Assembly: GCF_014698845.1 (NCBI RefSeq)
Contig: NZ_JACJTV010000017.1
Coordinates: forward strand, 1-64,000
Direction of reading: 5' to 3'
Source: Coleofasciculus sp. FACHB-1120
Lineage (GTDB): Bacteria > Cyanobacteriota > Cyanobacteriia > Cyanobacteriales > FACHB-T130
Length of the DNA: 64,000 nucleotides
Numbering within the stretch: the first letter of the stretch is position 1; the number at the start of each line of letters is the position of its first letter. This document shows, in pieces, positions 27,093-36,772 of the stretch. Both the position numbers and the translations under genes were made by a program. A model generated the notes under the pieces. The model ran no database searches. It had not been told where the DNA came from and saw only the letters and a list, made by a program, of their open reading frames with translations.

Positions 27093-27332
27093 ATGCGCTG
27101 CGCTATTTCGAGTCGTGCTGGTCAAGTTTTGGCAAACGGAAATTTTATCATTCAAAAAGATGAAAATGGTGAACTAAGGTTAGATTTCCGCACAGATGGC
27201 GGCAAAATCCTCCAAGGAGGAATCATCGAGCCGGATGGCGACTTGACCTCAGCCAGTAAAGTTCTCTATCGCCAGTTTTTTGAAGCTTGGGGAGTCAGCG
27301 ATCTCGCACTGACCGCTATGCCTAAGTTCTAG
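27093..27332 (+). CDS. Small conserved-looking protein of unknown function, divergent from orthocaspase
   Basis: A 79-aa soluble protein (MRCAISSRAGQVLANGNF at the start, ending ALTAMPKF) with no signal peptide. ATG at 27093 has AGGAAG about 10 nt upstream; a GTG 15 codons earlier (27048) would place coding over the likely promoter. No family recognised. It is a separate transcript, divergent from the orthocaspase and sandwiched between it and the TPR-CHAT gene, so a connection with them is possible but unproven. Confidence 0.65.
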   Translation: MRCAISSRAGQVLANGNFIIQKDENGELRLDFRTDGGKILQGGIIEPDGDLTSASKVLYRQFFEAWGVSDLALTAMPKF

Positions 27333-27560
27333 CGTCAACTTTTGGTGAATCCTTATTTTATTTGTCAGGTTGGTAATGGCTAATAAAGAATGGGTAGAAG
27401 GATGAAAACAACCAATTATCCATTACCGACAAATCATCAAAGAAGTAACTAGCTAGATTCGATTTCACTTATTTATCCTAGTTTTTGTGGGAAATCTTTG
27501 TAATTAACTAAAAATAAATTTCCGAACAAATACTTTTCAAACACTCAGTTGAATATTGCC

Positions 27561-30017
27561 TTATTCAGCTTCGCCAATCAAAGTAAATGCCGCCCACTGC
27601 ACGGGATCTGAATATTGTTGCTGTTTCATTGTCGTCAGCATCGCATTTCGCAATGCTGTAGCTTTATCAGCGTTTTGCTGAAGATTTTTATAAAATTCCG
27701 TCATCAGAAAAGCAGTGGAGTTATCCGGGACTTGCCACAGGGAGACAACTACGCTAGGCACCCCAGCGGAAATTAAAGAACGAGATAAACCGATGACACC
27801 ATCCCCAGTGATACGTCCTCGCCCGGTGTCGCAAGCACTCAGAACCACTAATTCAGCATTCAATTTTAGATTAAGGATTTCTTCAGCCGTGAGCAACCCG
27901 TCGTCGTTGTTAGATGGAGCGAGAGCGATCGCGCTTCCCAATCCTCGGTAATCATCTAATAAACCATGAGTGGCTAGATGAATGATTCTCGCTTTAGGCA
28001 ATGCTTGCGCGATCGCTACTTTAGTCGCTTTGCTACCAGTAATCGCTTGAGTTTTGAGTAGTTTAGCAATATCTTTTGCTTCCTGTTCCGCCCACGGCAA
28101 ATTAGATAACGGTTGCGCTGATTCTCCAGGGTTCAGCACCACTTTGGGCATTGTCGGATTGCCCACTACCAATGCCCCTTGTAGAGATGCGATTGATTGC
28201 TTCTCTACACGTTGCCTTTGCTGATGGGTTAAATCCAGCACTTGAATTGAAGGAGCCGTGAGAATAGTATGTTTTTCAATCAGGTATTTGCCATTGGCAT
28301 CTTGGAGAGCTGGGAAGGGAACTAGGAATAGTTCTGTTTGAGGGATAAAAATTACACGAGCATCTGGATCATCTGGCAGCTCTTTGGCGATGGGTTCAAT
28401 TAGCAGTTGATGCAGCTGCTGTAGCCGTTTAGTCGGGTTTGCTTCCTCTATTAGCGCTACTTGAATGCCACCCCGTCCCCTTACGCCCATAGATTGGCGG
28501 GTGTTGACAACAAGGTTTTTTAGAGAAAAATTCTCTTTTTGCCACAAGGGTTTGAGGTCGCTGCGACGAAATGCCACTTCACCTGTGGGTTTGATAATCC
28601 AAATATAAAGTTCTGATTCCTTGGTTTGTTGTTTACCTTGAACTTTGAAGTAATCGTAAATAATCGAATATTGAACGAGGGTGGAATTTTGAGTTTTGGC
28701 AATTTGTTGAATCTGTGAAATCGTCGGTTGTAGATACTTTGCCGGTAACGTCTCTACATTCGGGGATAATCGCCTCGATAGCAACTCCACAAACGCCCGT
28801 GCCCGACCTCGCTCGGCAATTTCCAGCGCTGCATCAGTTTTATTCTGAGCAATGAGGACTTGTTGTAAAGTACGGTAGGTGCGAGCTTGTTCCTCGAAAA
28901 TTGAAACTTTATTGGCATCATCGCTGCTTAATCTTTCTCGGAGAGATTCCAAAACTTCAATTCCATCAATTAGAGTTTTCTCTGCTACCGCGAGATTGCC
29001 AGATTTGTAGAGAGTAACTCCTAGATTGTTCAGAGCCAGCCCCTCACCTTGGCGGTCTTTAATCTCCCGCGCGATCGCCAACAACTGCTGTGTGTACTCA
29101 ATTGCCCGTGGAAAGTCCCCCAGAGCAAAGTAAGCTCCTCCCAGATTTCCCAGAGCTTTCCCCTCACTTTGGCGGTCTTTAATCTCCCGTGCGATCCTCA
29201 ACCACTGCTGTTGGTACTCAATCGCCTTGGCATAGTCCCTTAGGGAATCGTAAGCAAGTCCCAGATTTCCCAGAGCTGCTCCTTCGCTTTGGCGGTCTTT
29301 AATCTCCCGTGCAATCGTCAACCACTGCTGTTGGTACTCAATCGCCTTGGCATAGTCCCCCAGGGAACGATAAGCAAGTCCCAGAATTCCCAGAGCTGCT
29401 CCCTCGCCTTTACGGTCTTTAATCTCCCGCGCGATCGCCAACAACTGCTGTGTGTACTCAATTGCCCGTGGAAAGTCCCCCAGAGCAAAGTAAGCTCCTC
29501 CCAGATTTCCCAGAGCTGCTCCCTCGCCTTTACGGTCTTTAATCTCCCGCTCGATCGCCAACGACTGCTGTGTGTACTCAATCGCCTTGGCATAGTCTCC
29601 CAGGGAACGGTAAGCAAGCCCCAGATTTCCCAAAGCCTTCCCCTCACTTTGACGGTCTTTAATCTCCCGCGCGATCGCCAACCACTGCTGGGAGTACTCA
29701 ATCGCCTTGGCATAGTCGCCTAGGGAATAGTAAGCAACGCCCAGATTTCCCAGAGCCTTCCCCTCATTTTGGCGGTCTTTAATCTCTCGATAGATAATCA
29801 GTGCCTGTTGCCAAGACTGTAATGCCGCCTCAAATTGACTGGTTTGATGCTGCTGAATCCCTTGGTCTAGCAGTCGGTCGGCTTCCGCTTTCCGGTCAGC
29901 TTGGGTTTGAGCTAATACCCGTGGCGTTCTTAGTGCTGGAAAATTGGTAGCCAAAGGCGTCGAGACAGTGGCAACAAGAGTGATGAAGGCGATTAGGCTG
30001 ATTCTACGAGAATGCAT
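27561..30017 (-). CDS. Secreted TPR-CHAT protease
   Basis: An 818-aa protein with an N-terminal signal peptide (RRISLIAFITLVATVSTPLA). An array of about eight 40-residue TPRs follows (~45-375); repeats share GNLGLAYRSLGDYAKAIEY and LAIAREIKDRQ. Then a linker and the C-terminal CHAT domain (~520-818) with dyad H684 (HLATHG) and C729 (LSACDTG), ending QWAAFTLIGEAE. TPR-CHAT proteins are caspase-like proteases in which the TPRs bind the activator or substrate (HetF in heterocyst-forming species, the Csx29/gRAMP-associated TPR-CHAT protein in type III-E CRISPR). The repeats are nearly identical at DNA level, a sign of recent expansion. A CHAT-only paralogue lies 68 nt upstream on the same strand. 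Confidence 0.93.
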   Translation of the reverse strand: MHSRRISLIAFITLVATVSTPLATNFPALRTPRVLAQTQADRKAEADRLLDQGIQQHQTSQFEAALQSWQQALIIYREIKDRQNEGKALGNLGVAYYSLGDYAKAIEYSQQWLAIAREIKDRQSEGKALGNLGLAYRSLGDYAKAIEYTQQSLAIEREIKDRKGEGAALGNLGGAYFALGDFPRAIEYTQQLLAIAREIKDRKGEGAALGILGLAYRSLGDYAKAIEYQQQWLTIAREIKDRQSEGAALGNLGLAYDSLRDYAKAIEYQQQWLRIAREIKDRQSEGKALGNLGGAYFALGDFPRAIEYTQQLLAIAREIKDRQGEGLALNNLGVTLYKSGNLAVAEKTLIDGIEVLESLRERLSSDDANKVSIFEEQARTYRTLQQVLIAQNKTDAALEIAERGRARAFVELLSRRLSPNVETLPAKYLQPTISQIQQIAKTQNSTLVQYSIIYDYFKVQGKQQTKESELYIWIIKPTGEVAFRRSDLKPLWQKENFSLKNLVVNTRQSMGVRGRGGIQVALIEEANPTKRLQQLHQLLIEPIAKELPDDPDARVIFIPQTELFLVPFPALQDANGKYLIEKHTILTAPSIQVLDLTHQQRQRVEKQSIASLQGALVVGNPTMPKVVLNPGESAQPLSNLPWAEQEAKDIAKLLKTQAITGSKATKVAIAQALPKARIIHLATHGLLDDYRGLGSAIALAPSNNDDGLLTAEEILNLKLNAELVVLSACDTGRGRITGDGVIGLSRSLISAGVPSVVVSLWQVPDNSTAFLMTEFYKNLQQNADKATALRNAMLTTMKQQQYSDPVQWAAFTLIGEAE
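29051..29770 (-). repeat. 120-nt TPR-coding tandem repeat array
   Basis: Six units of exactly 120 nt, marked by CGGTCTTTAATCTC at 29053, 29173, 29293, 29413, 29533, 29653 and again at 29773 (start of a more divergent unit). The units are close in DNA sequence. The block at about 29053-29157 and the block at about 29413-29517 are identical over roughly 105 nt although three units apart, which suggests unequal recombination or gene conversion. Confidence 0.9.
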
Positions 30018-30084
30018 AGCTGGCTAGGTAGATGAATTGCGTTGTCAAATAGCTGGGATGAAGATAGGCACAGAGGCGCTGTCT

Positions 30085-31404
30085 CTACGGTTCGCCGATG
30101 AGAATGAAAGCCGCCCAGTTTATTGGGTTGGGGTGTTGTTTCATCGTCGCTAGCATGGCGCTTCGCAGTGCAGCAGCTTTATCGGGATTCGATTGAAGAT
30201 TTTTATAAAACTCGGTCATCAGGAAGGCAGTCTGCTCATCCGGCATAGACCCTAGGGGGGCAATGACGCTAGGAACTCCCGCTGCCATAAAAGAGCGCGT
30301 TAGCCCAATCACGCCATCCTCGGTAATTCGACCCAAACCTGCATCACAGGCGCTCAGGACAACTAGCTCGGCGTTTAGCTTCAGATTCAAGATTTCTTCT
30401 GCTGTCAGCAACCCATCATCGGTATTAGAGGGAGCGAGAGCGATCGCATTTCTCAATGCCTCCTCCTCATCGATTAACCCAGTGGTTGCGAGATGAATAA
30501 TTCGCGCTTGGGGCATTTGCTGCACAATCGCGGTCTCAGTTGCTGCGTCGCCGATAAGTGCTTGAGTATTGAAGAGATTAGCGATCGCGTTTGCTTCCTG
30601 TTCCGCTCCGGGCAGTTGCTGTAACAACACCGGCTTTTGTCCTATCTTGGGAGGAACGCTGGGCATCGTCGGATTCCCCACAACCAGCACATTCTTGGCG
30701 GTTCCTTGGATTCGCTGCCGTTGCTTGGCAAGTAAATCCAGTGCTTGAATCGAGGGAGCGGTGAAAATTGCGTGTCGCTCGATTAGGTATTTGCCTTGTT
30801 TATCTTGCAGCGCTGCGAAGGGAAGCAGAAACAGGGATTTTTGCGGGATAAAGGCGACACGAGCGTTCGCAGCTTTTGGCAACAATTCCGCAATCGGCTC
30901 AATGAGCAGCTGATGAAGTTGTTGTAACTGTTTACTTGGGCGATTGTCCTGTTTTGTCGTCACGAAGATGCCACTCTTATTTGCAGCACTCCCGAACCCC
31001 ATCGCCGCACGGCTACTACTCACCAAATCTGAGAGGGAGGTATTTTGCTTCTGCCACAACGGTCTCAGGTTAACCTGTCGTAAGCTGACTTCACCTGTGG
31101 GTTGAACCACCCAAATCAGCAGTTCTGATTCCTGGGTTTGTTCTTTTCCTTGAACGGGGAACGTCTCGTAATTAATTGAGTATTCAACGAGTGTGGCATT
31201 GTGTTCTTTAGCAACTTGTCTAATTTGTTCAATATTGAGTGGATTGACGGTCGCTGGAGCCTCTGGAGTTTTTGCCAACATAGGAGACCCAGAGAAAACG
31301 GCTGAAATCTTCCCAGGAAAAGCGGTTAAGACAGTCGCAGCAAAGGTAACAAGTAAAGGTGTAAGGCTTTGCGCCCTGACAAGGCTGATTTTCCGGAGTT
31401 GCAT
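30085..31404 (-). CDS. CHAT-domain protein without TPRs, catalytic His replaced by Thr
   Basis: A 439-aa paralogue of the neighbouring TPR-CHAT protein: signal-like N-terminus, then directly the sequence matching the region after the TPR array (IRQVAKEHNATLVEYSINYE), and a full CHAT domain ending NWAAFILIGEP. The expected catalytic His is Thr: HLATTG (T308) against HLATHG in both other TPR-CHAT proteins in this window. The Cys is present (C353 in LSACDAG), and the spacing of 45 residues is identical. I therefore expect a proteolytically inactive pseudoenzyme. Start ATG at 31404 chosen; a TTG three codons upstream is in frame. It precedes the TPR-CHAT gene by 68 nt on the same strand and may be co-transcribed with it. 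Confidence 0.88.
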   Translation of the reverse strand: MQLRKISLVRAQSLTPLLVTFAATVLTAFPGKISAVFSGSPMLAKTPEAPATVNPLNIEQIRQVAKEHNATLVEYSINYETFPVQGKEQTQESELLIWVVQPTGEVSLRQVNLRPLWQKQNTSLSDLVSSSRAAMGFGSAANKSGIFVTTKQDNRPSKQLQQLHQLLIEPIAELLPKAANARVAFIPQKSLFLLPFAALQDKQGKYLIERHAIFTAPSIQALDLLAKQRQRIQGTAKNVLVVGNPTMPSVPPKIGQKPVLLQQLPGAEQEANAIANLFNTQALIGDAATETAIVQQMPQARIIHLATTGLIDEEEALRNAIALAPSNTDDGLLTAEEILNLKLNAELVVLSACDAGLGRITEDGVIGLTRSFMAAGVPSVIAPLGSMPDEQTAFLMTEFYKNLQSNPDKAAALRSAMLATMKQHPNPINWAAFILIGEP

Positions 31405-31693
31405 TGCTGACAAGGTAACAAGGGTAGGTAGATATGCGGCAGTGTTTACACTGTCTTAGCCCAGGGAATCAGGTGTGTCCAGTGTTGGATCTATCCTGGG
31501 GTAGTGGCTACCAAACCCACAGACTAGGCGCTCAGGGCAGAGGCACTCTGATGCGCTGTTTGTGCTTCCTCTTGGGCACCCCAATATCTTGAAACCCAGT
31601 TAAAACTCTATCCAAATGCTGCTCATCCACAGCATTTTTTGATTAGAGTGGAATTATTACCTGTATTGCTTGCTGTCCTTTAGCCCAAAGACC

Positions 31694-32893
31694 ATGAGTT
31701 TACTTGTCAAACAGCTGACCACTTATCTAGCTTTGCTGGCTATCGGCGGTGGTGCAGGAATATATGCCAGTCGCTATTTTGCAGCAGACAACCCCAGTAT
31801 CGATGGCAGAAGACCATCAGCGATTCCAGCAGCGCTACAGCAAATCTCCCCACCCCAGAATCAGAATCGCGCTCCCCAAGAAAACCTGAATTTCATTGCC
31901 GAAGCAGCTGAAAAAGTTGGCCCTGCTGTCGTGCGAATTGATGCGGCTCGTACCGTATCGCAGGACATTCCAGATACTTTCAGAAGCCCATTTTTCCGAC
32001 GATTTTTTGGGAATGAAATGCCGGTTCCGGAAGAACGGGTGGAACGAGGTACTGGATCGGGCTTCATTCTCAGTGCTGATGGTCGCCTGATGACAAATGC
32101 CCACGTTGTCGCGGGGTCAGATAAGGTCAAGGTGACGCTCAAAGATGGGCGGACGATGGAAGGTCGAGTCGTGGGAAGCGATCCGGTTACGGATGTGGCA
32201 GTTGTCAAAATTGATGCGACAAAGTTGCCGACGGTACGCTTGGGAGACTCCAATAACTTAATACCGGGACAGTGGGCGATCGCAATTGGCAATCCCCTCG
32301 GTCTAGATAACACGGTGACGGTGGGTATCGTCAGCGCAACGGGTCGCTCCAGTTCCCAGGTGGGTGTCCCGGATAAGCGAGTCAGATTTATCCAAACCGA
32401 TGCCGCCATCAACCCCGGTAACTCTGGGGGTCCCTTGTTAAATGCCAGGGGTGAAGTGATTGGGATTAATACAGCCATTCGAGCCAATGCTCAGGGACTC
32501 GGTTTTGCCATCCCGATTGAAACCGCCGAACGAGTCGCCAATCAGCTATTTAGCAAAGGTCGCGTCGAGCATCCCTACATGGGAATTCAAATGGTAACGC
32601 TGACGTCGGAGCTAAAAGACGAGATTAACAAAGACAATGACGCAGGCTTCAAAGTCACGCAGGACAAAGGCGTTGTTATCGTCCGAGTGGTCAAAAACTC
32701 ACCCGCAGAACGCGCTGGCTTGCGTGCAGGAGATGTTATCCAGAAAGTTGGCGGTCAAGCTGTCGCGAGTGCCGATCAAGTGCAAGAGCGGGTAGAAGCG
32801 AGTACGGTCGGCTCCAGATTAGAAGTGGAAGTCAACCGTAGCGGTCAGACTGAAACGGTTCAAGTGCAACCTGGTGCTTTCCCAGTAGAGTAG
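31694..32893 (+). CDS. HtrA/Deg-family serine protease with PDZ domain
   Basis: A 399-aa trypsin-like protease of the cyanobacterial HtrA/HhoA/HhoB group, acting in the periplasm or lumen on misfolded proteins. N-terminal hydrophobic segment (TTYLALLAIGGGAGIYA) serves as signal or anchor. Catalytic triad: H137 (TNAHVV), D167 (VTDVAVVKI) and S244 (GNSGGPLL). A single PDZ domain occupies the last ~95 residues (GLRAGDVIQKVGGQAVASA). ATG at 31694 chosen over a TTG eight codons upstream. I cannot tell which of the three paralogues this is. Divergent from the CHAT pseudoprotease gene, convergent with dnaK. Confidence 0.93.
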   Translation: MSLLVKQLTTYLALLAIGGGAGIYASRYFAADNPSIDGRRPSAIPAALQQISPPQNQNRAPQENLNFIAEAAEKVGPAVVRIDAARTVSQDIPDTFRSPFFRRFFGNEMPVPEERVERGTGSGFILSADGRLMTNAHVVAGSDKVKVTLKDGRTMEGRVVGSDPVTDVAVVKIDATKLPTVRLGDSNNLIPGQWAIAIGNPLGLDNTVTVGIVSATGRSSSQVGVPDKRVRFIQTDAAINPGNSGGPLLNARGEVIGINTAIRANAQGLGFAIPIETAERVANQLFSKGRVEHPYMGIQMVTLTSELKDEINKDNDAGFKVTQDKGVVIVRVVKNSPAERAGLRAGDVIQKVGGQAVASADQVQERVEASTVGSRLEVEVNRSGQTETVQVQPGAFPVE

Positions 32894-32916
32894 CAGCCAG
32901 ATTTTTCTTTTAAAAG

Positions 32917-32951
32917 CAAAGGTACGCCGAGTCAACCTCGGCGTACCTTTG
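32917..32951. terminator. Bidirectional terminator between htrA and dnaK
   Basis: A perfect 15-bp stem (CAAAGGTACGCCGAG / CTCGGCGTACCTTTG) with a TCAAC loop, with A/T-rich flanks on both sides, sits between the two convergent genes. Confidence 0.85.
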
Positions 32952-33041
32952 TGCTTTCCTCTGCTTTCAAAAAAGGGCTGATGAGCGCCCAAAAGCCCTT
33001 CATCAACCCTTATTTGCAATTAGCGATTAGCACTTAGCTAA

Positions 33042-34964
33042 TTACTTGTTTTCCGTTTCGGTAAAATCAGCGTCAATCACATCATCCCCAGTACCAGGAG
33101 CCTGACCGGAACCGCCACCTGGGGTGCCGGTGCCATCGCCAGGAGCTGCACCTGCGCCTGCTTGTTGATAGATGTTAGTGCCGATGGTGTAGAGAGCCTG
33201 CTGTAGCTCTGTGGTGAGCGTCTTGATGCGGTCATCGTCTTCTTTCGCGATCGCATCCCGCAGGTCTTTGACCAATCCATCTACCTTAGTCTTGTCAGCA
33301 GCGGGAACCTTGTCGCCCAAGTCAGCCATTTGCTTCTCAGCTTGGTAAACGAGGGAGTCAGCTTGGTTCTTGCGGTCAATCTTCTCACGACGCTCCCGGT
33401 CAGTGGAGGCATTTTGTTCGGCTTCCTTAACCATCCGCTCCACTTCGTTTTGTGGCAGGGTGGAAGCACCCGTGATGCTGATCGATTGCTCTTTGCCAGT
33501 ACCGCGATCCTTAGCAGTAACGTTCAGGATACCGTTGGCATCGATATCGAAGGTAACTTCAACTTGTGGCATTCCACGAGGAGCTAGAGGAATCCCATCT
33601 AGACGGAAGATTCCCAACTCTTTGTTGTTGGCTGCCATCTCCCGCTCGCCTTGCAGAATCTTGATTTCCACGTTGGTCTGATTATCTACAGCTGTAGAGA
33701 ATACCTCAGACTTCTTGGTGGGAATCGTGGTGTTGCGGGGGATAATCTTGGTCATCACGCCGCCGAGGGTTTCCACACCCAAAGATAGGGGGGTAACGTC
33801 AAGCAGCAAGATGTTGGTTACTTCACCCGACAGCACACCCGCTTGAATGGCAGCACCTACGGCTACCACTTCATCTGGGTTTACGCTTTGGTTAGGATCT
33901 TTGCCCAGAATCCGCTTCACCAATTCTTGTACTGCGGGAATCCGGGTGGAACCACCCACTAGCACAACTTCATTGATGGCAGCTTTATCTAACTTGGCAT
34001 CCCGCAGAGCATTCTGTACGGGAATGCCGCAGCGATCGATCAAGTCGGAGCAGAGTCCTTCAAACTGAGCGCGAGTCAACGTCATATCCAGGTGCTTAGG
34101 ACCATCCTGGGTTGCCGTGATGAAGGGCAGGTTGATTTCGGCTTGGGTGACGCTTGAAAGTTCAATTTTGGCTTTTTCAGCGGCTTCAGTGAGGCGCTGG
34201 AGGGCTTGACGGTCTTTGCGGAGGTCAATGCCTTCAGCTTTTCTGAATTCTTCGGCTAAGTAGTCAACGATTTTCTTGTCGAAGTCGTCACCACCCAGGT
34301 GAGTGTCACCAGAGGTTGCTAATACTTCAAACACGCCTTCGCCTACTTCTAGGATGGACACGTCGAAGGTACCGCCACCGAGGTCAAATACCAGAATGGT
34401 TTCGTTGCTCTTCTTACTATCAAAACCGTAAGCCAAAGAAGCGGCGGTTGGCTCGTTGATAATCCGCATTACTTCAATCCCGGCAATCTTACCAGCATCT
34501 TTGGTGGCTTGGCGCTGGGAGTCGTTGAAGTAGGCGGGAACGGTGATTACAGCCTGGGTAACGGTTTCTCCAAGGTACTTGCTGGCATCATCCACCAGCT
34601 TGCGAAGCACTTGGGCAGAAATTTCTTCGGGTGCAAACTGCTTGCTCTGGGCGGGGCAGTCTAGCTTAACGTTGCCGTTGCTGTCGCGCAGCACTTTGTA
34701 GGAAACTTCGGTGGCTTCGTGGGTGATTTCTTCAAATTTGCGTCCGATAAAACGCTTGACCGAATAGAAGGTGTTTTCGGGGTTCATCACCGACTGACGC
34801 TTAGCAATTTGACCCACTAAGCGATCGCCATTTTTGGCAAATGCCACGACAGATGGGGTTGTCCGAAAACCTTCTGCGTTGGCGATGACAGTGGGTTTAC
34901 CACCTTCCATCACTGCTACGCAGGAGTTTGTCGTACCTAAGTCAATTCCAACTACTTTTGCCAT
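33042..34964 (-). CDS. dnaK: Chaperone protein DnaK (Hsp70)
   Basis: A 640-aa cytosolic Hsp70 chaperone. N-terminal ATPase motifs: [57 protein letters not shown] and [14 protein letters not shown]. Substrate-binding domain begins near 390 with [17 protein letters not shown]. The C-terminal tail is Gly/Pro-rich and ends [14 protein letters not shown], close to the normal EEVKDADFE motif. Length and tail match the main (DnaK2-type) cyanobacterial paralogue. No grpE or dnaJ is adjacent. 660 nt separate it from the divergent dusB gene. Confidence 0.97.
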   Translation of the reverse strand: MAKVVGIDLGTTNSCVAVMEGGKPTVIANAEGFRTTPSVVAFAKNGDRLVGQIAKRQSVMNPENTFYSVKRFIGRKFEEITHEATEVSYKVLRDSNGNVKLDCPAQSKQFAPEEISAQVLRKLVDDASKYLGETVTQAVITVPAYFNDSQRQATKDAGKIAGIEVMRIINEPTAASLAYGFDSKKSNETILVFDLGGGTFDVSILEVGEGVFEVLATSGDTHLGGDDFDKKIVDYLAEEFRKAEGIDLRKDRQALQRLTEAAEKAKIELSSVTQAEINLPFITATQDGPKHLDMTLTRAQFEGLCSDLIDRCGIPVQNALRDAKLDKAAINEVVLVGGSTRIPAVQELVKRILGKDPNQSVNPDEVVAVGAAIQAGVLSGEVTNILLLDVTPLSLGVETLGGVMTKIIPRNTTIPTKKSEVFSTAVDNQTNVEIKILQGEREMAANNKELGIFRLDGIPLAPRGMPQVEVTFDIDANGILNVTAKDRGTGKEQSISITGASTLPQNEVERMVKEAEQNASTDRERREKIDRKNQADSLVYQAEKQMADLGDKVPAADKTKVDGLVKDLRDAIAKEDDDRIKTLTTELQQALYTIGTNIYQQAGAGAAPGDGTGTPGGGSGQAPGTGDDVIDADFTETENK

Positions 34965-35623
34965 AGGGGTATTTCGGCTTCCTAGTAACTACAAAAACTT
35001 TTGAGGGCGGATACGGAACTACAGATTGAACCAATCGGGTTAAATCAGCAGCTCTTTCCAGATTCAATAACCATTGGTGCGTGCGTACCGATCTATCGAT
35101 CTATATAGTGTGCGGGATTAGCCACTCTCGTATTGTGGGGTTTTCCGAACCTGGGGAAGGTCGGTTAACCTTCAAGAGGCATCCCCTTTGGCTCAATCAC
35201 TTAACAATCTGCTGATTGCTTTCACTGTGTCTACTGTAAGGAAATCCCAGGCTTTAGGTATGGGGGCAAGCCGTAATTAAATAGGTGTATTTGCCGTCTA
35301 GAAGAGTTCAACGCGATTGCGCTACCGCGCAGCCTTCGGATCGCGATTAGCCTGTTGGATTCTCTCGCAACACCACCTGAATCATCGATCGTCCGGTTGG
35401 TTCGTTCTGATTTGTATTATGTGTATTACAAAGGATGTGTTTTCAGATGCATCGTTCGGAATGATGCTGTTTGATTGAGCTTTGGGTGATGGGCTTGGTG
35501 CTGTAACTGAGTTTCGCCAGGTTGACGAGATCCGGCGCTACTTCCGCTCCCAATCGTTCAACCGAATAGTTCAACAGCGATCGCTCGTAAAATGGAAAAG
35601 CCCGGTTGACCGCGATAGAACCT
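34965..35623. other. Long divergent promoter region of dnaK and dusB
   Basis: About 660 nt upstream of both dnaK (minus) and dusB (plus). It contains no supported gene: a 114-codon minus-strand ORF at 35443-35787 runs antisense into dusB. The 5' flank of dnaK has a CGATCTAT-type duplication (about 35090-35106). I see no CIRCE element (TTAGCACTC-N9-GAGTGCTAA). Confidence 0.5.
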
Positions 35624-36682
35624 ATGGTTACTCTTTCTCCTACCCTGCAATCCCGACTCTCGACACCACTAAAAATTGGCTCTTTTGAAGTGAAAAGCCG
35701 GGTTTTACAATCGCCCCTTTCTGGCGTTACTGATATGGTGTTTCGTCGTCTGGTGCGTCGCCATGCGCCCGACTCGATGATGTACACCGAGATGGTGAAC
35801 GCGACGGGACTCCATTACGTGAAGGAACTCCCCAAAATTATGGAGGTAGATCCGAACGAAAGACCGATTAGCATTCAGTTGTTTGACTGTCGCCCCGATT
35901 TCTTGGCAGAAGCGGCTGTAATGGCTGTCAAAGAAGGCGCTGATACGGTTGATATCAACATGGGTTGCCCGGTCAACAAAATTACCAAAAACGGCGGTGG
36001 TTCTTCGTTGTTGCGGCAACCAGAGGTCGCTGAGGCAATTGTCCGGGCGGTCGTGAAGGCGGTGAATGTGCCGGTGACGGTAAAAACGCGCATCGGTTGG
36101 ACAGATAAGGAAATTAATATTCTGGACTTTGCCAAGCGCATGGAAGATGCGGGGGCGCAAATGATTACAGTCCACGGTCGCACCCGTTCCCAAGGTTACA
36201 CCGGCCCTGCCAAGTGGGAGTGGATTGGGAAAGTGAAGGAAATTCTGTCGATTCCAGTGATTGCCAATGGCGATATGTTTTCTGTGGAAGCGGCGGTGAA
36301 GTGTTTGGAACAAACCGGCGCGGATGGCGTAATGTGTTCGAGAGGAACTCTGGGTTATCCCTTTTTGGTGGGAGAAATTGATTATTTCTTGAAAACTGGG
36401 CAGGAAAAGACGCCACCAACGCCGATACAACGACTGGAATGTGCCAAAGAGCATTTGCAAGCATTGTGGGAATATAAAGGCGATCGCGGCATTCGGCAGG
36501 CGCGGAAACACATGACTTGGTATGCCAAGAGTTTTGCCGGTGCTGCGGAGTTGCGGGGACATTTAGCGGTGATCGAAAACCTTGAGCAGGGGTTGGAGAC
36601 CATCGATCGGGCGATTGAACGACTGGCTAATTCTACTGGGCAGGAGGTTGAAGAAGAGGAGTTAGCATTGGTGGAAGTTTGA
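35624..36682 (+). CDS. dusB: tRNA-dihydrouridine synthase DusB
   Basis: A flavoenzyme that reduces uridines in the D-loop of tRNA. The TIM-barrel family motifs are VLQSPLSGVTDMVFR near residue 23, VDINMGCPVNKITKNGGGSSLL with the catalytic Cys, HGRTRSQGYTG, and IPVIANGDMFS followed by GVMCSRGTLG. ATG at 35624 chosen (352 aa); a TTG six codons earlier starts the open frame. Followed after 90 nt by a kinase gene in the same direction. Confidence 0.93.
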   Translation: MVTLSPTLQSRLSTPLKIGSFEVKSRVLQSPLSGVTDMVFRRLVRRHAPDSMMYTEMVNATGLHYVKELPKIMEVDPNERPISIQLFDCRPDFLAEAAVMAVKEGADTVDINMGCPVNKITKNGGGSSLLRQPEVAEAIVRAVVKAVNVPVTVKTRIGWTDKEINILDFAKRMEDAGAQMITVHGRTRSQGYTGPAKWEWIGKVKEILSIPVIANGDMFSVEAAVKCLEQTGADGVMCSRGTLGYPFLVGEIDYFLKTGQEKTPPTPIQRLECAKEHLQALWEYKGDRGIRQARKHMTWYAKSFAGAAELRGHLAVIENLEQGLETIDRAIERLANSTGQEVEEEELALVEV

Positions 36683-36772
36683 ACCACTCTAGACGTAGAG
36701 GGCGCGAAGGAGAAGAAGGGAAGGGAAGCGATCGCCTAGAATAGACGCCATCTACCTGCATTGTTTGCTGTC

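Noticed and set aside
29289-29723. Long ORFs (131 and 144 codons) antisense or out of frame across the TPR array
   Set aside because: They arise because the 120-nt repeat is a multiple of three, so any open frame in one unit stays open in the others. No start signal or independent coding character.
29051-29770. CRISPR-like periodic repeat
   Set aside because: The 120-nt period is fully coding TPR sequence; there are no short repeats with unique spacers.
34965-35240. CIRCE/HrcA operator upstream of dnaK
   Set aside because: The TTAGCACTC-N9-GAGTGCTAA pattern is absent.
35443-35787. 114-codon minus-strand ORF near dnaK
   Set aside because: Antisense to the start of dusB; Arg-rich with no family character.
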